NCBI RefSeq assembly: GCF_036206005.1
Contig: NZ_CP108143.1
Coordinates: forward strand, 3,238,001 to 3,302,000
From: Streptomyces sp. NBC_00178
GTDB lineage: Bacteria; Actinomycetota; Actinomycetes; Streptomycetales; Streptomycetaceae
Direction of reading: 5' to 3'
DNA: 64,000 nt
Each line of letters starts with the position of its first letter. The first letter of the stretch is position 1. Under the pieces are notes generated by a model, which worked only from the letters and a program-made list of their open reading frames with translations, did not search any database and was not told where the DNA came from. Shown in pieces: positions 33,028 to 40,961 of this stretch. Position numbers and translations under genes: made by a program.

Positions 33028-33532
33028 CCCCGGGGCCCAGGGGGAACGGCACGCCGAACACCTTCATCTCACGTGCCGTGGGCGCCAGCTCGGCCAGTCC
33101 GGGCTCCATCCGCTCCACGGCGTCGGGATCGGGCCGGTAGTCCTGGCCGGTGGCCCGGGCCAGATCCCAGGCGTGCACACTCAGGTCGCCCAGCACCATG
33201 AGTCCGACCGTCCTGGCCGGCATCCCCATGCCACCGGTCACCCCCTCCTCCGCACCCGGCTCGGCCCACGCCCTGGCCAGCGCACCGGTCTCGTCGTCGA
33301 ACAGCCCGCGCCAGTCCCCGCTGACGACGTCCGGGGACGCCGCGAAGTCCACCGCCTGCTTCGCGGCCAGGAGCCGGAAGTTCGCGACCACACCGAAGAG
33401 GTGGTTCAGCAGGTCCCGCACGTCGTACTCGGCACAGGGCGTGGCGAACGAGAGCTGGTCGTCGCGGATCCCCCGCACGACGGGCACCGCCTGCGCGGCG
33501 GCTCCTTCGAGGAGTTCGCTGATCGTCTTCAT
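32960..33532 (-). CDS. TIGR03086-type DinB/mycothiol-dependent maleylpyruvate isomerase-like protein
   Basis: 190 aa. The four-helix DinB-like fold is suggested by the N-terminal LSFATPCAEYDVRDLLNHLFG and the later LMVLGDLSVHAWDLARATGQ. These give the two His and acidic residues expected to bind metal in the maleylpyruvate isomerase N-terminal family. Such proteins often use mycothiol, the actinobacterial thiol. Start ATG at 33532. Convergent overlap with the small membrane gene; divergent from an AraC regulator. Reaction unknown. Confidence 0.75.
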   Translation of the reverse strand: MKTISELLEGAAAQAVPVVRGIRDDQLSFATPCAEYDVRDLLNHLFGVVANFRLLAAKQAVDFAASPDVVSGDWRGLFDDETGALARAWAEPGAEEGVTGGMGMPARTVGLMVLGDLSVHAWDLARATGQDYRPDPDAVERMEPGLAELAPTAREMKVFGVPFPLGPGATPFERVLAVTGRDPGWRPAGR

Positions 33533-33761
33533 GGTTCCGACGATGCACCCGGCGGAACGCGGAGTCTTGAAGAAACACGACAGCCGGACGCGTCCTCGGC
33601 GCCGTCCCGCGATCCGTGGTGGATCGGTGCGCGGCGTCGGACGCGGTGCGCCGCACGGCGGAGGCACCTCCCCATACGGCATGAGCCGGTGCGTTCCGGC
33701 GAGGCGCCGTGGCCGTCGTCGCGTACCCGCCGGGGAGGACGGGCCCCCCTAGGATCCGACC

Positions 33762-34649
33762 ATGGCCGGATCCGGATCCGAGAACCCCCGGGGCATCGTC
33801 GACGCTCCCGACCTGTTCACCCACGTCCGCTTCCGCCTGCGCGAACCCGCCCCGGGGCTGCGGCGTCATCTGGAGCACTACTGGTTCATCGACTGGGACC
33901 TCTCCCGGCCCTACACCTCACAGGTCGTGCCGCACCCATCCGTCCACCTGGTCTTCCAGCGGCAGGATTCCGGGAGCACGGCGCACCGGGCCGGTACCGC
34001 CGAGGTGTACGGCGTCGTCCAGGGCATGTTCACCCGGCGGCTGGAGGGCAGGGGGCGAGTCTGCGGCGTGAAGTTCCGGGCCGGCGCCTTCCGGCCGTTC
34101 GCCCCGGACCGGCCCGTGTCGGCGTGGACCGGGCACCAGGTCCCCGCCGACGAGGCGCTGCCGGGCCCGGCGGGCGGCCCCACGGCCGCCCAGGCGGCGC
34201 CGGCCGTGCTCGGTCCGGCCGACGAGGACGCCAGGGTGGCGGCCCTCGACGCGTATCTGCTGCGGCTGCTCCCGCCCCCGGACCCGCAGGCCGAGCGGGC
34301 GACGGAACTGGCCGAACTCGCACGCGCGGACCGCTCACTGCTGCGGGTCGACGCCCTCGCCCGCGCCGGGGGCCTGTCGGTGCGCACCCTGCAACGGCTC
34401 TTCTCCGGCCACGTGGGGGTCGGCCCGAAGTGGGTCATCCTGCGCCACCGCATCCACGAGGCGCTCCAGCGGGCCGGGACGGACCCGGAACCCGACTGGG
34501 CCGCGCTCGCCGCCGACCTCGGCTACAGCGACCAGGCGCACCTGGTACGGGACTTCACGGCCACGGTGGGCGTTCCTCCGACGGCGTTCGCCCCGCCCCG
34601 CCGACCGCCTGGCGGCGGGCTCACCGGACTGCCGCCGACGCCGCCGTAA
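33762..34649 (+). CDS. AraC family transcriptional regulator
   Basis: 295 aa. N-terminal sensing domain with the DUF6597-like opening PAPGLRRHLEHYWFIDWDLS and VVPHPSVHLVFQRQ; the C-terminal AraC DNA-binding domain has the first HTH VDALARAGGLSVRTLQRLF and second HTH WAALAADLGYSDQAHLVRDF, ending with VGVPPTAF. The order and length match ligand-sensing AraC regulators. The 229-bp gap to the divergent DinB-like gene is the obvious place for its operator. No palindromes stood out there. Confidence 0.9.
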   Translation: MAGSGSENPRGIVDAPDLFTHVRFRLREPAPGLRRHLEHYWFIDWDLSRPYTSQVVPHPSVHLVFQRQDSGSTAHRAGTAEVYGVVQGMFTRRLEGRGRVCGVKFRAGAFRPFAPDRPVSAWTGHQVPADEALPGPAGGPTAAQAAPAVLGPADEDARVAALDAYLLRLLPPPDPQAERATELAELARADRSLLRVDALARAGGLSVRTLQRLFSGHVGVGPKWVILRHRIHEALQRAGTDPEPDWAALAADLGYSDQAHLVRDFTATVGVPPTAFAPPRRPPGGGLTGLPPTPP

Positions 34650-34690
34650 AACCGTCGCCGCGCCCTGCCGCACGGTGACATCCTGAGCGG

Positions 34691-35440
34691 GTGAACGGAC
34701 CGGAGATCACCCTCGAAGTAGCGGCGGAGCTGCGGCTCTTCGTCGCCCACGACCGCCGCGACGGACGCACGGCCGTCACCACGGACGGTTCGTCGACCCT
34801 GGGACACGTGGTGGAGTCGCTCGGCGTCCCGCTCACCGAGGCCGGGCAGTTGCTCGTCGACGGCCGCCCCGCGCCCACGTCGCACATCCCGGCCGCCGGC
34901 GAACTCGTCGAGGTGCGCGCCGTCCAGCGCCCCCAGCAGGTCCCGGGGGCGCCGCTGCGCTTCCTGCTCGACGTCCATCTGGGCACGCTCGCACGCCGGC
35001 TGCGGCTGCTCGGTGTGGACGCGGCCTACGAGAGCGAGGACATCGGCGACCCGGCCCTCGCGGCCCGCTCCGCCGCCGAACGGCGGGTCCTCCTCTCCCG
35101 CGACCGCGGACTGCTGCGGCGCAGGGAGATCTGGGCGGGGGCGTACGTCTACAGCGACCGGCCCGAGGAGCAACTGCGGGACATCCTGGGGCGCTTCGCC
35201 CCGGCGCTCGCCCCGTGGACCCGCTGCACCGCATGCAACGGGGACCTCGCCCCGGCCGACAAGGACGCGGTGAGCGCCCATCTGGAGAAGGGCACCCAGG
35301 CGTCCTACGACGTCTTCGCTCAGTGCACGGCGTGCGACCGGGTCTACTGGCGCGGCGCCCACCACTCGCACCTGGAGGACATCGTGGCGGACGCGGTGCG
35401 CGAGTTCGGCGACGCGGGCAGGCAGGCACCGACCGCCTGA
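34691..35440 (+). CDS. Mut7-C RNase/ubiquitin-like domain protein
   Basis: 249 aa from a GTG. The first 80 residues are a beta-grasp ThiS/ubiquitin-like domain (GRPAPTSHIPAAGELVEVRAV). The Mut7-C PIN-like RNase domain follows, with RFLLDVHLGTLARRLRLLG, VLLSRDRGLLRRR and a zinc ribbon CTACNGD...CTACDRVYW (two CxxC pairs). Asp residues in FLLDVH and LSRDRG fit the nuclease active site. The fusion is common in bacteria; substrate RNA is not known. Confidence 0.85.
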   Translation: MNGPEITLEVAAELRLFVAHDRRDGRTAVTTDGSSTLGHVVESLGVPLTEAGQLLVDGRPAPTSHIPAAGELVEVRAVQRPQQVPGAPLRFLLDVHLGTLARRLRLLGVDAAYESEDIGDPALAARSAAERRVLLSRDRGLLRRREIWAGAYVYSDRPEEQLRDILGRFAPALAPWTRCTACNGDLAPADKDAVSAHLEKGTQASYDVFAQCTACDRVYWRGAHHSHLEDIVADAVREFGDAGRQAPTA

Positions 35441-35449
35441 GCCGACGCG

Positions 35450-35509
35450 GAGGGCCGGGGCCCGTCGCGCGGCGGTGACCCGGCACCGGGAACGCCGGGC
35501 CGGGCCCTC
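35450..35509. terminator. Long imperfect hairpin between convergent genes
   Basis: GAGGGCCGGGGCCCG near 35450 pairs imperfectly with CGGGCCGGGCCCTC ending at 35509, across a roughly 30-base loop that itself has CCGG pairs. It spans the short gap between the Mut7-C stop and the secreted protein stop. Confidence 0.4.
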
Positions 35510-36059
35510 AGAAGACGTACGCGTCGCCGGTGGACGGGGCGAGTACCTCATGGGTGCTGTTGCGGGGATTCCGGTCGCTCGCACCGCCGTTCCACACCGT
35601 GTCCACGCGCACCACGACCTCCGACGGCCGTCCGCTGAGGCCGAGCACGACCGTGGTGCGCCGCGCGATTCCGGCCACCGGGAGCGCACCCGTGCCGCAC
35701 AGCACCGTCCGGCTGCCGCTGCGCAGGCAGCCCCGGGGCAGGCGCTGCGCCGCGGCGAGCGGCACGGAGACGCGCAGTCGCACGGTCACGTCCTCCAGGG
35801 GCGACGGCCCTCGGTTGCCGGTCCGCAGCAGGACCCCGAGCCGCGGGCCCTCCAGGGACACATGCCCGTGGTGGGACACGTCCGCCTCCGGCGCGATGCC
35901 CTTCGCAGCCGTGCCCTTCGCCGCGATGTCCGTTCCCGCGGGGGCAGCCCGCTCCGGCGCGGGTCCGGCCACGGCGGACAGCCCCGGGCCGAGCACCACG
36001 GCCATCGCCATCGCCGCCACGGCGGGCTTGATCAGCACGGTTCCACGCGTCAGTCGCAT
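35508..36059 (-). CDS. Secreted hypothetical protein (183 aa)
   Basis: Signal peptide [20 protein letters not shown] followed by [12 protein letters not shown] with a likely cleavage near AVAG. The mature part is a beta-rich domain: [32 protein letters not shown], with two cysteines ([13 protein letters not shown]) that could form a disulfide, and [16 protein letters not shown] at the end. It resembles the CARDB/DUF11-like extracellular folds, but no family is certain. Single gene, convergent with Mut7-C. Confidence 0.65.
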   Translation of the reverse strand: MRLTRGTVLIKPAVAAMAMAVVLGPGLSAVAGPAPERAAPAGTDIAAKGTAAKGIAPEADVSHHGHVSLEGPRLGVLLRTGNRGPSPLEDVTVRLRVSVPLAAAQRLPRGCLRSGSRTVLCGTGALPVAGIARRTTVVLGLSGRPSEVVVRVDTVWNGGASDRNPRNSTHEVLAPSTGDAYVF

Positions 36060-36217
36060 GGGAGGAAGATACCGATCAGCGGCAATCATCCCGATATGAA
36101 GAGCGGTTCGTCGCACCTCCCCACCCGCACGGCCCACGACCGCACCCGCCCCACCGCCGCTCGGGGCGCCGCGCACCGCGGGCCCGGGGCCTCTCCCCCG
36201 CATGGCACGCTGGCCGC

Positions 36218-36553
36218 ATGCTCATCGCCCGTTCCATCGCCCTCTTCGCCGTGGCCGCCCTGTTCGAAATCGGAGGGGCCTGGCTCGTGTGGCAGGGCGT
36301 GCGCGAGCACAGGGGCTGGATCTGGATCGGCGCGGGCGTCATCGCCCTCGGCGCGTACGGCTTCGTGGCCACGCTCCAGCCGGACGGAGACTTCGGCCGC
36401 ATCCTGGCCGCGTACGGAGGAGTGTTCGTCGCGGGATCGATCGCCTGGGGCGTGGTGGCCGACGGCTACCGCCCCGACCGCTGGGACGTGACCGGCGCAC
36501 TGGTGTGCCTGGCCGGCATGGCGCTGATCGTGTACGCCCCGCGCGGCCGCTGA
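36218..36553 (+). CDS. YnfA/UPF0060 family membrane protein
   Basis: 111 aa with four membrane segments. The family opening [22 protein letters not shown] and the end [24 protein letters not shown] segment [19 protein letters not shown] are characteristic, as is [19 protein letters not shown]. YnfA proteins are SMR-like four-helix membrane proteins; some contribute to drug or dye efflux. No operon partner: the SDR gene follows 88 bases later on the same strand. Confidence 0.92.
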   Translation: MLIARSIALFAVAALFEIGGAWLVWQGVREHRGWIWIGAGVIALGAYGFVATLQPDGDFGRILAAYGGVFVAGSIAWGVVADGYRPDRWDVTGALVCLAGMALIVYAPRGR

Positions 36554-36641
36554 CCCGGACCGGCGCCCGTCCCTGCGCCGTCCCGGCCGGGACCGCCCCG
36601 CCTATCCTTTCCCCGTACCGATCAGCTTCCGAGGAGTTCGC

Positions 36642-37400
36642 ATGGCCGCCACCCCCATCGCCGTCATCACCGGTGCGAGCAGCGGCATCGGCGCCGCGAC
36701 CGCCAGGCAGCTGGCCGCCGCCGGATACCGCGTGGTGCTCACCGCCCGCCGCAAGGACCGCATCGAGGCGCTGGCCGCCGAGCTCACCGAGGCGGGCCAC
36801 CAGGCGACCGCCTACGCCCTCGACGTGACGGACCGCGCCGCCGTCGACGAGTTCGCGACCGCGTTCCGCTCCCTGGCCGTCCTGGTCAACAACGCGGGCG
36901 GGGCGCTCGGCGCCGACCCCGTGGCGACCGGCGACCCGGCCGACTGGCGGCAGATGTACGAGACGAACGTCATCGGCACGCTCAACGTCACCCAGGCCCT
37001 GCTCCCCGCCCTCACCGCGAGCGGCGACGGCACGATCGTGATCCTCTCCTCGACGGCCGGGCTCTCGACCTACGAGGGCGGGGGCGGTTACGTCGCCGCC
37101 AAGCACGGCGAGCACGTCCTGGCCGAGACCCTCCGCCTGGAGATCGTCGGCACCCCGGTCCGCGTGATCGAGGTCGCCCCCGGCATGGTCAAGACCGAGG
37201 AGTTCGCGACCACCCGCTTCCGGGGCGACGCCGAGAAGGCCGCCAAGGTCTACGCGGGCGTCGACGCGCCGCTCTCCGCCGACGACGTGGCCGAGACCAT
37301 CACCTGGGCCGTCACGCGCCCCAGCCACGTCAACATCGACCTCCTGGTGGTGCGCCCCCGGGCCCAGGCATCCAACTCCAAGGTCCACCGCACCCTCTGA
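36642..37400 (+). CDS. SDR family NAD(P)-dependent oxidoreductase (YdfG-like)
   Basis: 252 aa classical SDR. TGASSGIG at residues 10-17 binds cofactor, ARRKDR after strand 2 suggests NADP preference, NNAG is at about 84-87, and the active site is SSTAGLSTYEGGGGYVAAK (Ser, Tyr-x3-Lys). The C-terminal VKTEEFATTRFRGDAEKA, then SHVNIDLLVVRPRAQ, resembles YdfG/serine 3-dehydrogenase-like enzymes acting on 3-hydroxy acids. GAGGAG lies 5 bases before the ATG. Confidence 0.9.
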   Translation: MAATPIAVITGASSGIGAATARQLAAAGYRVVLTARRKDRIEALAAELTEAGHQATAYALDVTDRAAVDEFATAFRSLAVLVNNAGGALGADPVATGDPADWRQMYETNVIGTLNVTQALLPALTASGDGTIVILSSTAGLSTYEGGGGYVAAKHGEHVLAETLRLEIVGTPVRVIEVAPGMVKTEEFATTRFRGDAEKAAKVYAGVDAPLSADDVAETITWAVTRPSHVNIDLLVVRPRAQASNSKVHRTL

Positions 37401-37499
37401 CGCGAGCGCCGTGCCCGCCGTCCCCGACCGGCCGGCGGGCGCGCGGCACGCGACCCGCGACCCGTGACCCGTCCCCCGCGCCCCGTCCCCCGGCACGAA

Positions 37500-37538
37500 A
37501 GAGCCCCGGACCTCGCGCACCGCGGGGTTCCGGGGCTC
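37500..37538. terminator. Hairpin terminator between SDR and rtcB
   Basis: GAGCCCCGGA pairs with TCCGGGGCTC around an inner partly paired loop. It lies in the gap between the convergent SDR and rtcB genes, 22 bases from the rtcB stop, preceded by AAA and usable from either side. Confidence 0.65.
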
Positions 37539-37559
37539 ACACCGGTGCCGGTCCTCGCC

Positions 37560-38753
37560 TCAGCCCTTCACACACACGACCTGCTTGAGCTTCGCGACGA
37601 CCTCGACCAGATCACGCTGCTGGTCGATGACCTGCTCGATCGGCTTGTAGGCGGCCGGGATCTCGTCCACGACGCCGGAGTCCTTGCGGCACTCCACGCC
37701 CCGCGTCTGGTCCTCCAGGTCCTTCGTCGAGAATTTCCTCTTGGCGGCGTTACGGCTCATCCGCCGGCCCGCCCCGTGCGAAGCGGAGTTGAACGACTTC
37801 TCGTTCCCGAGTCCCTTCACGATGTACGAGCCGGTCCCCATGGACCCGGGAATGATCCCGAACTCCCCGGAGCCGGCGCGAATCGCGCCCTTCCTGGTGA
37901 CGAGCAGGTCCATACCCTCGTACCGCTCCTCCGCCACGTAGTTGTGGTGGCAGGAGATCACCGGCTCGAACACGACCCGGGCCTTCTTGAATTCCTTGCG
38001 GACGACGTCCTGGAAGAGGCCCATCATGATCGAGCGGTTGTACTTGGCGTACTCCTGCGCCCAGAACAGGTCGTTGCGGTAAGCAGCCATCTGCGGGGTG
38101 TCCGCGACGAAAACCGCCAGGTCACGGTCGATGAGGCCCTGGTTGTGCGGAAGCTTCTGAGCCTGTCCGATGTGGAAGTCGGCGAGCTCCTTGCCGATGT
38201 TCCGGGACCCGGAGTGCAGCATCAGCCAGACCGAGCCCGCCTCGTCGAGGCAGAACTCGATGAAGTGGTTTCCGCTTCCCAGCGTCCCCATCTGCTTCGT
38301 CGCCCGCTCCTGGCGGAATTTCACCGCTTCGGCGATCCCGTCGAACCGCGACCAGAAGTCGTCCCATCCGGCGGTCGGGAAGCCGTGCAGCTTTCCTGGA
38401 TCGACGATGCCGTCGTGCATACCCCGGCCCACCGGAATGGCCTGCTCGATCTTCGACCGCAGCCGGGAGAGGTCGCCCGGCAGGTCGTTGGCGGTCAGCG
38501 ACGTCTTCACCGCCGACATCCCACAGCCGATGTCCACGCCCACCGCGGCCGGGCAGACCGCGCCGTGCATCGCGATCACCGAGCCGACGGTCGCCCCCTT
38601 GCCGAAGTGGACGTCCGGCATGACCGCGAGGCCCTTGATCCAGGGCAGGGTGGACACGTTCCGCAGCTGCTGCATCGCGACGTCCTCGACCGACGCGGGG
38701 TCCGCCCACATCCGGATCGGAACCTGTGCACCCGGCATCTCTACATACGACAT
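37560..38753 (-). CDS. rtcB: RNA-splicing ligase RtcB
   Basis: 397 aa. RtcB joins 2',3'-cyclic phosphate or 3'-phosphate RNA ends to 5'-OH ends using GTP and Mn2+. The Mn site is built from VMPDVHFGKG (Asp47, His49), VGVDIGCGM (Asp74, Cys77), GTLGSGNHFIEF and SCHHNYV, and the guanylylated histidine is expected in FNSASHGAGRRMSR. All are present. Start at MSYVEMPGA with GAGGGG just upstream. No archease or RtcA gene is adjacent; the 162-bp upstream gap shows no sigma-54-type promoter that I could see. Confidence 0.95.
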   Translation of the reverse strand: MSYVEMPGAQVPIRMWADPASVEDVAMQQLRNVSTLPWIKGLAVMPDVHFGKGATVGSVIAMHGAVCPAAVGVDIGCGMSAVKTSLTANDLPGDLSRLRSKIEQAIPVGRGMHDGIVDPGKLHGFPTAGWDDFWSRFDGIAEAVKFRQERATKQMGTLGSGNHFIEFCLDEAGSVWLMLHSGSRNIGKELADFHIGQAQKLPHNQGLIDRDLAVFVADTPQMAAYRNDLFWAQEYAKYNRSIMMGLFQDVVRKEFKKARVVFEPVISCHHNYVAEERYEGMDLLVTRKGAIRAGSGEFGIIPGSMGTGSYIVKGLGNEKSFNSASHGAGRRMSRNAAKRKFSTKDLEDQTRGVECRKDSGVVDEIPAAYKPIEQVIDQQRDLVEVVAKLKQVVCVKG

Positions 38754-38915
38754 AACCCCTCGATTCCCCCGAAAATGACTGAAGCGCAAAACCGGTGCCA
38801 AGGTCGGCATAACGGTCGGCCGACCGGCATTCACAGCGGCGCGTGCGATACACATTGTGTCCATCGGCCGCCATCGGGCGGCAACCCGTTTTCACACCGA
38901 AGGGAGCCTGGGACC

Positions 38916-39713
38916 GTGCGACACATGGCGTACGTACCCGGCGTCGCGCTCCTCGCAGCGCTCGTCGCCGGCTGCAGCGCCGGCTCCGGCGCCGACGACC
39001 CCGCCGCCGACAGCAAGCCAGGCAGCCCGACGGTCTCGGCCGCGCCTCCGGGTAAGTACCGCACCCTGCCGGAATCCTGCCGCGCCGTACCGCGCTCCAC
39101 CCTCAAGGACCTGCTGCCGGGCACGGCGGAGCTCCCCGAGGAGCAGCGGGAGAAGATCTACGAGGGCACCGCGGTCGTCACCTACGACACCGACCGCAAG
39201 GTCGGCTGCCGCTGGAAGGCGGACGCCCCGGACGCCTCCCGCAACCTGTCGATCGACTTCGAGCGCGTGGTGTCCTACGACCCGGCGGTCAGCGACGACG
39301 ACCGCGCCGACGAGGTGTACTCGCAGAGGGAGAAGGACGCCGAGCTGCCGGCCCCCGGCGGCGTGACACCGAGTACGTCCGCGACCGGGCCGGCCGTCGG
39401 CAGCCCGTCCGCCTCCGGCAGCAAGGCCCCGGCCTCCCCGGACCCCGGCACGACCCCTTCGGGGGGTGCGGATCTCGGGCCCAGGCTGCTCGACGGGCTC
39501 GGGGACGCGGCGTTCCTCGACGACGCGCTCACCCGGGCGGGTTCCAGCGCCCAGCACCGCACCGTGAGCGTGGTATTCCGCACATCGAACGTCATCGTGA
39601 CCGTGAACTACACCGAGCAGTCGGCCCTCGTGACCGAGGTGCCCGACAGCCGGGAACTGCAGGAGAAGGCCCAGGCCCTGGCACGGAAACTGGCCGAGAC
39701 CCTGAGCGAATGA
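38916..39713 (+). CDS. DUF3558-like lipoprotein
   Basis: 265 aa. Signal peptide and lipobox LVAGC (Cys20) mark a membrane-anchored lipoprotein. The first cysteine-bearing block PESCRAVPRSTLKDLLPG and later VGCRWKADAPDASRNLSIDF follow the DUF3558 pattern (two cysteines and a CxW element). A Ser/Pro/Gly-rich insertion lies at about 155-190. GGGAG precedes the GTG start; an in-frame ATG 9 bases later is possible. It is followed by a paralogue with the same layout. Function unknown. Confidence 0.75.
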   Translation: MRHMAYVPGVALLAALVAGCSAGSGADDPAADSKPGSPTVSAAPPGKYRTLPESCRAVPRSTLKDLLPGTAELPEEQREKIYEGTAVVTYDTDRKVGCRWKADAPDASRNLSIDFERVVSYDPAVSDDDRADEVYSQREKDAELPAPGGVTPSTSATGPAVGSPSASGSKAPASPDPGTTPSGGADLGPRLLDGLGDAAFLDDALTRAGSSAQHRTVSVVFRTSNVIVTVNYTEQSALVTEVPDSRELQEKAQALARKLAETLSE

Positions 39714-39922
39714 CCGGACGCCGAACGGCCCCGGACGTGGTGCCTGCCACGCTCCGGGGTCCCCGGCCGGAGGCGGCATCCGGTCGCGGTCCGTCGTACC
39801 GTGGCCCCCGGCCCGCCGACGACAGGACCGTCTCCGGCGGCCGGCCGCAGTGACCGCACCACCGCCGTACCGACGCAACCGCCCGCACGACCGAGACACC
39901 GTGCCGTCCGAGTGAAGGAACC

Positions 39923-40780
39923 ATGCACCGATCAGCTCCGCGACTGTCCCGCATACTCGCCTGCGCCGCCGTTCCGGTGATGCTCGTCGTCGCCGGCTGC
40001 TCGTCGGACTCCGGCGACGCGAAGGACTCCGCATCGTCGACCTCTCCGAGTGCTCGGAAGTCCGGGCCGACCGTCGAGCCCGCGAAGTTCGACTCGCTGC
40101 CCGACGCCTGCGGATCGATCAGCAGGAAGACCATCGAGGACCTCGTCCCCAAGGCCAAGAGCAAGGGCGGCACCCCGGACAAGTCCAGTGACACCGCGGT
40201 CCGCGGCGGCTGCGCGTGGAACGGCCTGGACGACAAGGGCGTGAAGGGTTCGCAGTACCGCTGGCTCGACGTCGCCTTCACCCGCTTCGACTCCGACCAG
40301 TCGCTGGGGAGCGGCGCGAAGCGCGCCACCGCCGAGTACACCAAGCAGATCGCCAAGGCGCAGGCCACCGAGGGCGCCAAGAAGGTCGCCGCCAACCCCG
40401 CCGCGGGCATCGGCGAGCAGGCGACCGCCGTCGTGTACACCCTCACCAAGACCAGCGAGGAGTTCGAGTACGCGACGGTCGTGGCCCGCACCGGCAACGT
40501 CGTCGTCAGCGTCACCTACAACGGTGCCGGATACGCCGGTGCCAAGAAGCCCGCCGCCGCCGACATCCTCAAGGGCGCGCAGACGGCCGTCAAGGAAGCC
40601 GTGGCCAAGGTCGGCACCGACGACGACACCGACACGGACACGGACACCGGGAAGTCCCCGGCCTCACCGTCCGCCAAGCCGACGGGCAAGGCGACGCAGT
40701 CCGCCAAGGCGACCGCGAAGACCACGGCACCCGCCAAGGCGTCCTCGAAGACGACGGCCACCTCCAAGCCCAAGTCGTGA
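39923..40780 (+). CDS. DUF3558-like lipoprotein with Lys/Ala/Thr-rich tail
   Basis: 285 aa. Lipobox VVAGC (Cys26), then a Ser-rich linker and the same core as the upstream gene: DSLPDACGSISRKTIEDLVP and GGCAWNGLDD...LDVAFTRF. Pairs of cysteines match the paralogue. The last 55 residues are a low-complexity tail: an Asp-Thr run (TDDDTDTDTDTG) then Lys/Ala/Thr repeats, likely to contact teichoic acids or peptidoglycan. The 209-bp gap to its paralogue shows no strong signal. Role unknown. Confidence 0.8.
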   Translation: MHRSAPRLSRILACAAVPVMLVVAGCSSDSGDAKDSASSTSPSARKSGPTVEPAKFDSLPDACGSISRKTIEDLVPKAKSKGGTPDKSSDTAVRGGCAWNGLDDKGVKGSQYRWLDVAFTRFDSDQSLGSGAKRATAEYTKQIAKAQATEGAKKVAANPAAGIGEQATAVVYTLTKTSEEFEYATVVARTGNVVVSVTYNGAGYAGAKKPAAADILKGAQTAVKEAVAKVGTDDDTDTDTDTGKSPASPSAKPTGKATQSAKATAKTTAPAKASSKTTATSKPKS

Positions 40781-40828
40781 CCTGAGACGTGCGGGGCCCC
40801 CGACTCCCCTGCACAGAGACGGCTTTAC

Positions 40829-40860
40829 GCAGCCCGGTACCCCCGCTGGTACCGGGCTGC
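40829..40860 (+). terminator. Hairpin terminator after the lipoprotein pair
   Basis: GCAGCCCGGTACC and its perfect complement flank a 6-base loop, 49 bases after the lipoprotein stop. Confidence 0.75.
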
Positions 40861-40961
40861 GGCCCCTCCCCGCGCAACACACCGCGCCGGCATGTGCCAG
40901 GCTGTGCCCGCGCCGGGTGCCGAAGTGGAACCGGTTCATCGAAGTCGGGAGGGGATCGCGG

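Noticed and set aside
40862..40961. Possible tRNA gene upstream of the DUF2637 gene (GGTTCATCGAA looks like part of a T arm)
   Set aside because: No acceptor stem or anticodon arm could be paired; the rest of a cloverleaf is missing.
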